In this document: positions 53,352 to 64,000 of the stretch, one piece after another
Layout of the letters: the number at the start of each line of letters is the position of its first letter
Position numbering within the stretch: the stretch's first letter is position 1
DNA from: Kingdonia uniflora
Taxonomy: Eukaryota > Streptophyta > Magnoliopsida > Ranunculales > Circaeasteraceae
NCBI GenBank assembly: GCA_014058105.1
Contig: JACGCM010000146.1
Span: 558,001-622,000 of the forward strand
Length of the DNA stretch: 64,000 nucleotides
Direction: 5' to 3'
Position numbers and translations under genes: made by a program
Notes under the pieces: model-generated
Seen by the model: the letters and a program-made list of their open reading frames with translations, nothing else
What the model was told of the DNA's origin: nothing
Databases searched by the model: none

Positions 53352-56197
53352 CTAAATAATAATAATAAATGTTTAAATCATTTAAAAATATATTACCACG
53401 CCATGTGTCCCCAATTTAATTCTTCGATGTACACGTGTCATTACTATTTCGAGACGTATAAGGCAGACCTTGTCACCATTTCATATATTTGTTATCATTT
53501 GTTGCCTAAAAATTTGTCACGCTTTCAACCATCAGTTATATTGAATCATGCAGACTCTGTCACCATCAGTTTATTATTTGGCATTTGTTTACTGCTGTAT
53601 AGGGTTAGGTAACACGTGCGATTCACATGAGTTAGTCTTCTTGCTTTTGGCGCCAAAATTAATCCCCATTCCTCAAATACTTTATTCTTACATGACCACT
53701 GCAAAGACCGAAAAATCATCCCGATTCTACCCATTGTGTGTATGATTGACAACCGCAAAAATCGTCCCGGTCTTACAAACCATTTTCTCACAATCGCCAA
53801 GATTTTACCTATCGTGTATGTGTATGATTTTAGTATTATTTCAGTGGTAAATCGTCTTTGTGACTACTGCCTACCAAGTATTTGATTAAAGTCTATTTTT
53901 TCTTTCACAATAAAATGTGATAAAGAAGTGAATGAGCAATTGACAAGGAGAACCAAACGTAGGAGGGTGGAGCCAAGAAGGGCACCTTCAATGCTAAAAA
54001 TTATACATCTCAGTGTACAGGTGTGGGACTTCACAAAATGTTTGTAGCTCTGCCTGAAGGGGAGAAGGGTGTTCTTCGTACCACCTATTTTGCACCGTTA
54101 CTGCTGATTGATCCAATAGCGACGATGTCAACGTTGGTTGTGGAAATGTTCGATCGTCACCTCGGTGATATGAAGTTACAATTTGGGGGGACGATAATTC
54201 ATATAAAACCCATTCATGTTTGCCTGATTTTGAGGTTACGTGTCTCTCCTATTACAAATGAGTTTTTATTTGTTGATCCTAAGTATATAAAAAATTTCAG
54301 AATGAGGTAATTCCCCAAGAAGAAGAATAAATATGGGTTGAAGAAAATTAACGGGGCTTTAAAACAGGCCAAATTGGAAAGACATCATGGTAAGGTTCTA
54401 ATTTGTCATTTGTTTGGTCTACTTTATTATCATTCCTAATTGTATTTAACACCCCAAATATTTATGTATTGTATTTTCCATTTTTGGGTCATTATTTTCT
54501 AAGGTTCTTATCATTATATTGTGTGATATCATTTTCCAGACGATGTTCGTCGATTAAATTAGTTAAAAATTGTACTATCCTTTCTCCTCCCGAATAAGGG
54601 GGAAAATGTTAAGGTGAGGTATGTTGATCTGGTAGATGATCTAGATCAGTTCAACAGATCCCCTGAGGGTGAGCAAGTCTATAATTTCTTATGGAGTCAA
54701 ATAGTGGAGTTTGTTGATTATCGACCGGTCGCTGATAAAAAATTGAATAAAGCTTTATCACTGCACGGATGTACCTGGGTGTTGATGATATAGACTTTCC
54801 TTTCTATTCCTGGTCTGAAGTTTCCAAGAATTCATGTTTGTTCCCTAAGCTGCAGGGATGGAGGATGACATCCTTTAGGCGTTACCAAATTGTGACGTTT
54901 AAAAAGTTTTTTGTTAACCCTAAATTGCTGGTAATAGCTATGAAGGCATCTGAGACTGACATACAACAAGAAATTATGCAAGAGGCTATGGTAATCTTCA
55001 TTCTTTGTATGAATGATTCATTTTATTGCTTCCTTGTCATTTAATTTAGGTTTCGTATCATTTTATTTGCTTAGGTCTGGCATTTTGTATCATCTTCTTG
55101 TCATTTATTTAATTTTTGTATCTGTCATTATTAAGTCCTTCTTTATCATCTGCTTTATGCCTATTGTCATTGTTTGACATTTTTTTGTCCTTTCTAAATT
55201 TCCCTTTGTCATCGTCATCTGTTTGAATATTTTGGAAAAATCACATCAAAGCACCTACAATCAGCGGTGCGTCTGCAATTAGCACTGCACCTACAATCGA
55301 ACCACCTGCAGTCGGTGCATCTTACACCCAAAAGAATGGTTGGATAATAAGGTATTTATAACGTTTATTTATTTTCTTCTATCATTTATTGAGTTACCCC
55401 TGTCATATACTTCATTTTTTTTTAGAAAATTGTCATTTGTACAAGAGTCTCTACCATTTATTTTCAAATTGTCTGTCATTTTTTTGTTGCACTTTGGCAT
55501 TTCTTTAAACATAAGTTGCTTTCCTTAAATTTTATCATTTGTTTTGACGTTGTTATCATTTGCATTTATGAACTTATCATTTTTGGTTTATAATTTGTCA
55601 TTGTCTTTTTCTATTCAGGTCATTAATATTTATATTAAAGCCCTGATTTAATATTTTGATGCCCAACATCGTGCCCGCCTAGCTGAAGAAAAGATTGTGT
55701 CGGCGGATGTCTATTCCAGTTAATATATAGGGAGGGCCTTAAGTGTCTAGACTCGTATTATGTCATCTCCAGCAGCTGTGGAATTGAAGAAAAAATCAAT
55801 TTGGGAACAAATTACATCTATGCAATGGGATCCTAGAGTTTCTCATTACTTTCATCGAGGAGATTTGAAAGTAATAAATTAAAAATTAATACTCATTACC
55901 TAGAATCTCAATAACAACTATTGGGTCCTTTGTGCTGTGTCCTTTAAGGGAAGAAAAATATGCATCTACGATTTACTGGCGGATGTAAAAATTACAAATG
56001 CACAGAAGAAGATGAAGTTATCTCCTGGACACTAGTGTATTGAAGATCAACTATCAACGATCCTCCCGAAAATGTTGATATGGATAGATTTTGCTGACCA
56101 TAGTAGTCCACCTACTAATTCAGAGGTAAAAACTTATGGTCTAAACTCCAGATGGACAACTCGTTTTGGGAAATGTCAAATGCAGCCAAATTGTACT
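53352..56197 (+). mobile_element. Second copy of the Mutator-like repeat with ULP1-type gene
   Basis: The first 540 bases match the first copy (29757-30128 and 42070-42100). The remainder carries a gene with a PMD/DUF1985-like N-terminal region and a ULP1-type C-terminus, a combination known from Mutator-like elements that captured a ULP1 protease. The MURA-type transposase and terminal repeats are not visible, so the class is inferred. 53352-54020 itself has no coding; intron-like stretches (54390-54560, 55040-55620) are full of TGTCATTTGTT microrepeats. The right side is cut by element D. Confidence 0.5.
54023..56190 (+). pseudogene. ULP1-like (C48 peptidase) transposon protein, broken
   Basis: The first exon (54023-54310) has MFDRHLGDMKLQFGGTIIHI and HVCLILRLRVSPI, similar to the N-terminal region of plant DUF1985/PMD-type transposon proteins (domain call tentative). 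After an intron-like gap come KVRYVDLVDDLDQFNR, EQVYNFLWSQIVEFVD and LNKALSLHGCTWVL (54610-54780), then a Trp/Arg segment in another frame. After a second gap, 55640-55880 gives VELKKKSIWEQI and 55918-56040 gives NNYWVLCAVSF and KICIYDLLADV. The last matches the C48 catalytic block xxHWVLxVIDL...YDSL, with the His replaced by Tyr and the Asp kept. The QPN at 56186 matches the lead-in to the catalytic Cys, which lies beyond the element D insertion. Processing of a SUMO-like substrate would be expected of an active form. Confidence 0.55.
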
Positions 56198-56814
56198 TCT
56201 AGGGACCTATCCCTCGATCTAACCCAATTTGAGCTAATTCCAGTTCGAAATACCTCCATTTCAGGCTCACGCTTTCTACACGTGACATTAACAGTCAACA
56301 TTAACACCTACCTCACAAACTGATGAAGTGTGTGGGTCGAGCTCAAATAGAAAAACATGAACAAGTCAAAAATACTTGTCTCTTACGAACTCAACTGTTA
56401 CTTAGTCAACCGCCACTAACCACATTGTTTGGAGAACGTGCTTCAGCACGATAAAGAACTGCGGAAAAGGCCTATATAAAGAAAAAGTTCCAAAATAGAC
56501 AGGGACCAGAAAAATACATGAGAAATCACCAAGAAAACTACATCTTCTAGATTCTCAAAACATCAAAACTTCTTATTTGAAAGATCAAGTAATTCAAAGT
56601 CAATAGATCACTTGTAATAAGATATCAGCCTCAAGCAATAAAGACACTATTACAAAAACCCTCAACTCGAGGTCGTATTTTTTTTACCTATTCAGAGGTT
56701 TTCCATGCTAAATTATCTATGTCATTTCTTATTTTATGTTAATTTTTATCACAGGAACATTGGTGTAAGAGCTAATTCTAAGCCATCTCAAACTGACGGA
56801 ATTAAGCCATAACA
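56198..56814 (+). repeat. 5' LTR of element D
   Basis: From TCTAGGGACCTATCCCTCGA to CCATAACA, 617 bp, just before the primer-binding site. It shares its start and end with the LTR of element A. A TATA-like CCTATATAAAGAAAAAG at 56470-56486 is the probable element promoter. Confidence 0.8.
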
Positions 56815-56816
56815 TT

Positions 56817-56834
56817 TGGAGCCGTCTATGGGGA
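56817..56834 (+). promoter_or_regulatory. Primer-binding site of element D
   Basis: TGGAGCCGTCTATGGGGA, a degraded TGGCGCCGTCTGTGGGGA, two bases after the LTR. Confidence 0.8.
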
Positions 56835-56891
56835 ATAAGACATTTCCACGATATCCTATGGCATACATTCGTTCTACTACAAATTTCAATC

Positions 56892-58360
56892 ATGGTCACT
56901 TCCAAACGACCAATAACCAAAATCCAGCTTGATAATTTAATTAAGCTGGAACAAATTACAGAGCTACGGGCAAATCTTAACGCCGAAACAGAAAGCGCAG
57001 TGAGCTCGAACGTCAATTAACTCTAAACTGAGAACTCCGTGAGAAGGAGCTCGAAGCTGAGGGACAAGCATGTTTGACAGAGTTTAAATGGCACGAAGAC
57101 TAGGTGACAACCATGTAGACTGCCTTACAAGCTCTGCAAAACACTCAGTAGGCTCCTCCAATAGGAGATTGCAATAAATTGTCATAAACCTCCCAGGTTT
57201 CTGCGCCAGAAAGATTAGGACCTCGAGGAGCCATAAGCAAAGCTATATCCTGAAATAATCAGCATGAACCTCTGCCGTTCATTCATTTAGGTGATGAAGT
57301 TCAGTCCGAAATCAGCCGAGGTCACCGATTTCCCAAACGTCAGGAGGAGGAACAGCGACCTCAACCTCGAGTTCCAGCACATGATCGTTTGAGTGAAGGT
57401 ACCGGTACTCACAATCCATAACCTCCTCATCAAGCCACTCAAACGACACCTCAAATATGTTACCCAAGAGCATATGGATCAACGTATCATGGAGTTAATC
57501 GAAGCACAAGTTCTGGGCAATACGAACGACGCTACCAAGTTACAAGGGAGTCCAATTGCCAAAGAACTATTTGATATCGAAATACTGAAAGGTTTTCATA
57601 CTCCAAAATTTCACAAATACAAGGATACCGATTCAAAGGAGTACATTCAACAGTACCGTGGTTCATTGGGGCTATATTCCAACCTCAGCCTCGTCCTCTG
57701 CCATTTTTTCGCAATAAGTCTACAGGAAGAATTGCTCTGGTAGTTCCACTCTTTACCTGATGACTCCATACACACATTCAACCAGCTACAAAAATAATTC
57801 ATCAAGACGTATGCTCACAATAGAGAAAAAGATGAGAATTTATATTCCTTTATCAATCTTAAACAGTCACACAGAGAGAAGCTCTAGGCTTTTGCGAAGA
57901 AGTTTTTGGAGCTCGCGTATAAAGTAGACAATCTCGATCAGAAAGCAGCTGTTACTATTTTTACCAATACGCTCCAACTCGACTGCAAGGCCAAAGAACA
58001 CCTCTTCCTCAACAAACTTGCAACCTTGGAAGATATGATCACCAAAGTCAATAGTTACGTCAACCTGGAAAGGATAATGTTTGAAAGGCATAAATCTACT
58101 AAATCAATCCTAACCATGAAAGGTCCATCCACAGATTGAAGCACTGAACCGAAGGAGGATCAAGGTGATCAAAAGTGCTCTAAAGGAAATACTAGTAACC
58201 CTCGAAAAGGCAGTTCACTACCCAAACCGGTCCTCCAAAGGATAAATGTTCGAATCTCCATAATTTTTCCAATCATCTCCAAGGATAAGCTATACCGTTT
58301 TTCTCAACCATTGGAACTAATCGAGAATCGCCCTGAATGTATCACAAGGTAAACCATTAT
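56892..58360 (+). pseudogene. gag of element D
   Basis: ATG 56892 (MVTSKRPITKIQLDN), then a coiled N-terminus. The core appears at 57393-57743 (YVTQEHMDQRIMELIEAQVL, FHTPKFHKYKDTDSKEYI, LGLYSNLSLV) and 57906-58139 (ELAYKVDNLDQKAAVTIFTN, LNKLATLEDMITKVNSYVNL). Repeated stops lie in the first 500 bases. The two open blocks are almost collinear with A and B, so this is the same gag family. Confidence 0.8.
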
Positions 58361-59270
58361 TCTACTAACAACTGTTATGCTTTATAGAGGTTGCTAGAAT
58401 TCATTTTCAAGGAGGGACGAATATTTGAATACATTATCGATTAGGAATTATACAAGGATGGCAACTATAAGAAGTAGCAGAAAGTCATCCAGGTCAAAGA
58501 TCAAGCTGAGGAGAAGCATCTCTTCCATATGCACCACAACAATATGATCGAAATCCATCATATCACCAACTCATGCTGATTCAAGCGCTGGAGACTGTCA
58601 GAATGCTGCGATCTCACACCTCAAGATAAAGAGGCCAAGCTTCTGCCTGAGTCGAGCAATCGCTGGCTTGGGATCTCATTCGAAGATTACGATATTAGTC
58701 ATGTCAAAATTCTATATCATGATACATTAGTCATAATGCTCAAGATGGAGAAGTTTGCCATGCACAAAATGATGATTGATACTCGAAGCGGTATTAAGAT
58801 TCTTTTTTAGAGTACTATCAACCAAATGGGATTGGCCGATCAAGTTATTTCATACGACACCGATATCAGTGGATTTAATGGTTTTAAAGAAGAACGAGTA
58901 GGCAAGATAATCTTACTTATTACTACAGGACTAGCCACCACTGACGTTATCTTCTACATTATCAATGCCAAATCTTGTTATCTCGGGATTATGAGCCGCT
59001 GCTGGATTCACAACATGGAAGCAATCGCTTTAACCTATCATTAAACACTCCGCTTCAAACACAATGATAGTTTCTATGAAATCAAGGGTAGTCAAAAGCT
59101 TATTCGAGCTTGCGAAAACACCATCTCAGTAATTCTAGATACCTCAGATAGATATGATGTATAACAATTACAAAAAGCTAATCACCATGATGATCAGCCT
59201 TCAACAGAAGAAACTACAAAATACATCAGCATCGATGGACCCAGCAGAGGTACTTTCGTCGGTACCAAGC
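58361..59270 (+). pseudogene. Aspartic protease of element D (mutated active site)
   Basis: MLKMEKFAMHKMMIDTRSGI at 58738 shows DTR where the active site must be DTG, then an in-frame stop at 58808, NQMGLADQVISYDTDISGFN and YLGIMSRCWIHNMEAI (58826-59044). The altered glycine and the stop both argue that this protease is dead. 58361-58730 contains the gag-protease linker in broken frames. Confidence 0.8.
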
Positions 59271-59339
59271 TAATCTAGCACGATAAGGATTTCTCATTCA
59301 GTTCTTACGACTAAATCGAGACATATTTATATAAACTTT

Positions 59340-60300
59340 CGCAGAGATGCCTGGGGTCGATCTGGCCAAGGCGTGTCACAAATTGGCCATCAAAATCAAC
59401 AACACGGTGGCCAAACAGAAACAGCAACGACTATCACCAAGACTCTGAGATAAAGTTAACATGGAGATTGAAAAATTGATCAAAGTAGGATTCATTCGAG
59501 AAGCCAAATATCTAGATTGGATATCCAACATCGTTGCTATCCCAAAGAAGAATGGAAATGTCTTAGTTTGCATAGATTTTACAAATCTAAGCAAACACAC
59601 TCCAAATGATAGTTTTCCTCTCCCCAACATCCATCAAATCCTTGACTCTACTACATGTCATGAACTTCTATCTATGATGGACGTTGCTTCTTGGTACAAT
59701 AAAATTCTTCTTTTGTAAGAAGATCAAGAAAAGACTACTTTCATCACTGAAAGAGGACTTTACCGCTACAAAGTCATGCCCTTCGGACTAAAAAATGTAG
59801 GCGCAACTTATCAGCGGTTGATGACTACTATGTTCAAAGTATATCTTGGGAAAGTCGCAAAAGTCTACATTGACGATCTCTTGTGTAAGAGCATACAGTC
59901 AGCCAACCATATAATAGATCTCAACACAATATTTAACATTCTTTGATCCTACAGGACATGTCTCAATCCTAATAATTATCAATTCAGAGTACATTCAGGC
60001 TGATTTCTTGGCCATCTCATCCGCAAGAAAGGAATTGAGTCTGATCCAGATTAAATTCGGGCTCTCCTCAATATGCCACCTCCAATAATGATGAAAGACG
60101 TACAGAAACTTATCGGGAAGATTGCCGCTATCAACTGATTAGTTTCAAAATCTTTAAACCGCTATCGTTGGCTGCTTCTACTACTCCACGGTTGTACCAA
60201 ACGAAGAAATGTTTAGCCAGATGCAGAGGTTCAATGGACATCAGAATACGAAGAAGCTTTACAGGATCTCAAAACCTATTTGGGGAGATCTCCCATAATG
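59340..60300 (+). pseudogene. Reverse transcriptase of element D
   Basis: MPGVDLAKACHKLAIK at 59348, KLIKVGFIREAKYLDWISNI, IPKKNGNVLVCIDFTNLSKH, MMDVASWYNKI (Gly of ASGY changed to Trp), VMPFGLKNVGATYQRLM and KVYIDDLLCKS with YIDD intact, LNPNNYQFRVHSG, then GHLIRKKGIESD. Stops lie at 59716, 59944, 60001, 60052 and 60136. Collinear with element A (8990-8004). Confidence 0.85.
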
Positions 60301-60980
60301 AGCACCTGAATAGATAATGAGGAACTGATCATCTACCTAGCAGGTACAGATACTTCAATCAGTTCGGTTCTCATTCGACTTATAAGGAAAATAAAAAATT
60401 GCTGAGATCCCATTGCCGATTTTCTCACAGATTTTCCAGTGGAAGATCCTGAGTGAGAGGAGTACGATCCTGACCTTATAAAAGAAATTACAGAAGATCA
60501 ACCTGTCAAAGTATTTGATGAGCGAGCTGAATGGATTACAAGGAAAGGGTGGAGATTTCTTACCGATGGTTCAGCAAGACCTGCATGGTCTGGAATTGGA
60601 ATTGTATTGATTACCCCTTCCAACAACAGAATTGAGAAATCAATCCACTTAGATTTTGAAGCCTCCAACAATGTCACCGAATACGAAGCTCTCATCCATG
60701 AACTCGACCTCGCACTTGAGCTCGGTTTTCCAGAACTCTCAGTTTACACAGATTCACTACTCATCGTCTACCATTACTCTGAGCAATACAATAAGAATGG
60801 CAAGATGATCGAATATGCAGCCCTCGTTGCAGATAGGATGAGTAAGTTCGTGTAAGCAACTCTTGAATATCATCCTCGAGTTAAAAATAGACATGTCGAT
60901 TCCTTGGCATATCTAGCCGGGGTCTTGGGAACAGAAGTGGACGAGATACTTAGTGATTTACATTAAGGTACTTGTGGTTC
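60301..60980 (+). pseudogene. RNase H region of element D with clear Tat-type second RNase H
   Basis: The first RNase H is nearly gone: ISSVLIRLIRKIKN runs straight into DPIADFLTDFPVEDPE at about 60400, an internal deletion. The second RNase H is well kept: WRFLTDGSARPAWSGIGIVL, HLDFEASNNVTEYEALIHEL, LSVYTDSLLIVYH, then HPRVKNRHVDSLAYLAGVL. The DGS, E-Y-E-A-L and TDS elements in this order place the element in the Tat lineage, where this extra domain follows the original RNase H. Confidence 0.85.
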
Positions 60981-61019
60981 CCATACCGCAGGTCAATCAC
61001 TCGCAAAATGAGCCATTAT

Positions 61020-61985
61020 ACAAGAAGTATTTTGGCTGGGTATGCGCAAGCAAGCAGAAGAGTACTCACGCAATTGTGATACATGCCAACGGCATGGAAA
61101 AATGATACCTGCCCCTGCGCTAGAACTACATGCAAGCAAGGTATTTTGGTCATTTAAAAGATGGGCACTTGACCTTGTCAATGAATTTTCAAATTCTCCA
61201 TGTAACCGTCGATACCTACTCATAGCTACAAAATATTTTATAAAATGGGTAAAGGTAGTTTCACTTTGTTGAGCCAAAGAAGAAGAGGTCATCTTTTTTA
61301 TCTGGGAAGACATAATCACTTAGTTTCTACCTAATTCGTATCGATAATGGGCCACAATTTGTTGGATAAAAAGTCGTGGCTTTCCTCAACAAACACAATA
61401 TCATCCACTCACCATCCAACCCCTAGTACCCTCAAGGCGATGACCAAGTTAAAATTACCAACAAGACCATCGTGGAAGGACTTAAGAAAAAGCTTCACTC
61501 ACAAAAAAAGGGAACTGGGTTCGAGAACTTCCTAACATCTTATGGGCATATCGTACCACTCCTCGTCAATTAACCGACTGCACCCCGTTGCCTATGGGAC
61601 CAAAGCCGTCATTCTATCAGAATACCATCATCATGTCAAAGATCACGATCTAACTAATAAAGAAAAAGAGTTTGAATTGTCCTGCAATCTCAATTGGATC
61701 GATGAGACCAGGGAATGCGCCATTGCTAACCTAGGTCGATATCACCATATGTTTGTCACTTCATATAACGGACGAGTCAGAAGCTGTACTTTCCAAATTG
61801 ACGATCTCATCCTTAGAGAAATCCCTCAACACATAAAACATATCGGGAAACTAGCAAAAAACTGGGAGGGTCCATTCCTTATCACTGGTCTTATAGGCCT
61901 GGGATCATATTACCTCATGAAAGAAAAGGGAGTTCACATCTCAAATCCTTGATACACTAGGCGACTAAAATGGTACTATCGTTAA
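61020..61985 (+). pseudogene. Integrase of element D
   Basis: Zinc finger NCDTCQRHGKMIPAP and VFWSFKRWALDLVNEFSN (61042-61272); the DDE core continues in broken frames (RIDNGPQFVG-like at 61340, SPSNP-like at 61400-61430). The C-terminal half is open at 61542-61952: AYGTKAVILSEYHHHV, NLNWIDETRECAIANLGRYH, KLAKNWEGPFLI, GSYYLM, closing in TRRLKWYYR after a stop. It aligns closely with element A. Confidence 0.85.
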
Positions 61986-62134
61986 GTCCCTCACTACTTC
62001 ATTTTGAATTCTCACTTTTTTCCATTCCAAAAGTGAGATTTTCATCTCCATCCAATATACATCTTTTTCTACTCAATGAAAACTTCTATGTTTTTTCGCA
62101 CGCAACTCTCTACTTACGTAGACAATATATAGAT

Positions 62135-62545
62135 TAAAGCAAAGGTAATACTAGCATTCAATCGACATTTATTCTTATTAAAGCAAGGATAACACTTATT
62201 GTGATCAACTCTATACAAACTCCGAGATTAAAACAAAGGTAATACTAGTTTTCAATCGAGGAACTCTACCAAACATAAGATAAAGCAAATGTAAAACTAG
62301 TTTTCATTTTACTCAATATGGTTGTGACATTACTACTCTGCGGTTAAAATAAAGGAAATACTAGTTTTTAATCAAAGAACTTAACCAGACATAAGATAAA
62401 GCAAATGTCAAACTAGCTTTCATCTCACTTAATATAGCTGCGACATTACTACTTTATGATTAAAATGAAGGTAATACTAGTTTTCAATCAAGAACTCTAC
62501 CAGACATAAAATAAAGCATAAGTAAAACTAGCTTTCATCTCTCAA
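62135..62545. repeat. Tandem repeat of element D
   Basis: About eight imperfect units of 43-64 bases with GATTAAAGCAAAGGTAATAC, TAGTTTTCAATCGA (starts near 62142, 62185, 62236, 62289, 62353, 62407, 62469, 62519). It is the reverse complement of the array in element A at 5385-5610. Confidence 0.85.
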
Positions 62546-62639
62546 TATGTCTGCGACGGATACTTTTTCAGGTCATATTTACAACAACTACAAAGAATTC
62601 TTTTCTATTGTTTGGAGGTCAGCCACGCTTTACCCAACC

Positions 62640-64000
62640 ACGGGAGAATGATCAGCTATAAACTCTCAACCCCGAGCAGCCACAATGACCCTGCCTAACT
62701 TTACCAATTCGGCAGGTTGAAGACCTAATTCCGTTTTCATGGAGTTCATACAGTTTCCTCGATCTACTTTAGCTCTAAAAATGCATCCTCTACCCGACAA
62801 ACAGTCGTGCAAGGTATTACTCTCTAACTCAAGCCTTCTCATTTCCTTAATAAAATTGTCAATCACTACCATTAACATCTCTGAGTTCAGAGCCTGTGGC
62901 ACAACCATCCTAGAAAAATTATTTCTTACCATTTTTAGGCGCTTTTTCAACCTATTATACCGTGCTTCATGCCATTCCATTTGACTATCTATACGGGAAT
63001 TGGGAGTTAAATTTTATGTTCTTCCTCGCCTTCTTAGCAACTTTAATGGATTCAACCTGGTTCATCGCCCTCAAATCTGCCACCTAAGCACGAAGTTCCT
63101 CAAGATCCCTATTTAAATCTTCCCCAACAAGATATTTCTTTAACAACTCATCCTTCTTCTTTATCAAAATCTCCTTACCCCTGATATCCCGCTCCAACTC
63201 TTGTTCCCTGGAAAGAGCAGTGTCCAACTTACTTTGGCACTCCCTTAATCGCTCATTTCCTTTTCGTACATGACCTTGAGTTCGAGCTACATTTCCTTCC
63301 AGCTCTCTTATTCGAGCTGAAAGGCTAACTATATCCCCTTGAATAAGGGAGACCTTGACGTTACTTTTATTATTTCTCGAGCGCTCTCCAGCCTTAGTGT
63401 TTCTGGCACGCGAATTGGCCTAAGCCAAATCGGTCTCCAATTGTTCCACCTTCTTATTCAACTCATCACACTTCCTTTGCACCATCCAAAACTCCATATC
63501 CTTAGCAGGTAAGTTAATATCACAAATCCTCTACTAACCTTTTATGTTGGAGTGTGAATCTAGCGCAGTACCAAATCCTTCCCTACAACGCAGCACCAAA
63601 TCCTCTACTAACTATTTTCGTAACTCAATCTCTGCAACTCTCTCTCACTTTGACTGTTGATCACTCTCAATTAATTTCTCACAAAATTCTCTACTATTTT
63701 TCCTCTTTCCTCTCCCACTGCCCTTCAAGTTTTCAGAAATTGAGAAACCTTTAAATTATGAAGATGAAGCATTCCTTATATTTTCTCTCTCAAACTACTG
63801 GCAGTTATTGGGCTTCAAATGAGCCATCCTCAGTTTCAGAACTGAGGCATCCTCTCCACAATCAATGTCAGAAATCTTGCATATTTTCGGTAAAAATGTT
63901 TTCCTATTATTGCCTTTTGCCCTATATTTTAATCTATTTTCATCTCTCTTTTCCAAATCTCCCTTTGACCTCCCCACACTTATGATGAATCAACACTTAC
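62640..64000 (-). pseudogene. Large antisense gene of element D, 3' part
   Basis: On the minus strand 63500-62660 is coiled coil (VEQLETDLA, VSLSARIRELEGNVART, LSREQELERDIRGKE, KKDELLKKYL), ending in a 104-residue block: NNFSRMVVPQALNSEMLMVV, MRRLELESNTLHDCLSGRGC, KVDRGNCMNSMKTELG. The last matches 5060-5220 in element A (KRLEFKRDTLHDCL, GNCLNSMETDIG). An intron acceptor probably lies at about 63505 (CCTGCTAAG on the minus strand). 63540-64000 has no recognisable coding and may be intron. Only a few stops; the 5' exons lie off the window. Confidence 0.7.

Larger units (their letters stand above)
56198..64000 (+). mobile_element. Tat-lineage element D, right end off window
   Basis: 5' LTR, primer-binding site, gag, protease, RT, second RNase H, integrase and tandem repeats on the plus strand, then the end of a coiled-coil gene on the minus strand at the right edge. 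Sister of element A in LTR start, gag start, tandem repeats and antisense gene, but in the opposite orientation. The 3' LTR and the start of the antisense gene are beyond 64000. Stops occur throughout, so the copy is dead. It interrupts the ULP1-like gene. Confidence 0.9.

Overview
The window reads as repeat-rich, AT-rich nuclear DNA of a land plant, probably a eudicot. The plant call rests on Tat-lineage Ty3/gypsy elements with a second RNase H, a plant mobile domain (PMD) protein, a ULP1-type Mutator-like gene, and 5S rRNA and U1 snRNA sequences of plant type; the eudicot call is inference. I found no intact host housekeeping gene. Almost every coding trace belongs to a transposable element, and nearly all are broken by stops and frameshifts.

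Layout, left to right. 1-11937: Tat element A on the minus strand, entering from the left edge, with a spliced gene on the opposite strand between pol and its off-window 3' LTR. It sits against a minus-strand PMD gene relic (11938-13390). 13412-17016: a complete but dead hAT transposon with terminal inverted repeats and an 8-bp target duplication. 17276-17600: a 52-bp minisatellite built around a palindrome. 20136-20700 and 28139-28700: parts of a probable PIF/Harbinger element split by Tat element E (21216-27999), which has lost RT, RNase H and integrase. 29720-42463: one copy of a Mutator-like repeat. It carries a composite 5S rRNA/U1 snRNA retrocopy, and the 5S part is itself interrupted by Tat element B (30180-41753, target duplication GATCC). 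42464-53346: composite element C, flanked by ACTTC duplications, whose two outer ends are inverted LTR ends. 53352-56197: the second Mutator-like copy, encoding a ULP1/C48-type protein. It is interrupted by Tat element D (56198 to the right edge, plus strand), a sister of A.

The recurring theme is the passenger cassette of the Tat elements. All five carry, opposite to gag-pol in A, B, D and E, a gene encoding a coiled-coil protein. In A, B and C it begins with a domain like the 'putative gypsy type transposon' family (PF04195-like). A, B and C share an intron at the same codon phase and matching protein position, so the passenger is an inherited spliced gene. A and C also have upstream TATA-driven small genes (about 100-115 codons), duplicated in C. 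Between pol and this cassette, A, B, C and D carry tandem repeats; E has an array next to its antisense gene.

Nesting gives an order of events: Mutator-like repeat, then LINE-type insertion of a 5S-U1 chimera, then Tat B into the 5S. The paralogous Mutator-like copy preserves the pre-insertion site of the chimera, and the first copy preserves that of element C. Positions of degraded domains are approximate; exact ends are given where duplications or LTR/PBS signals fix them.
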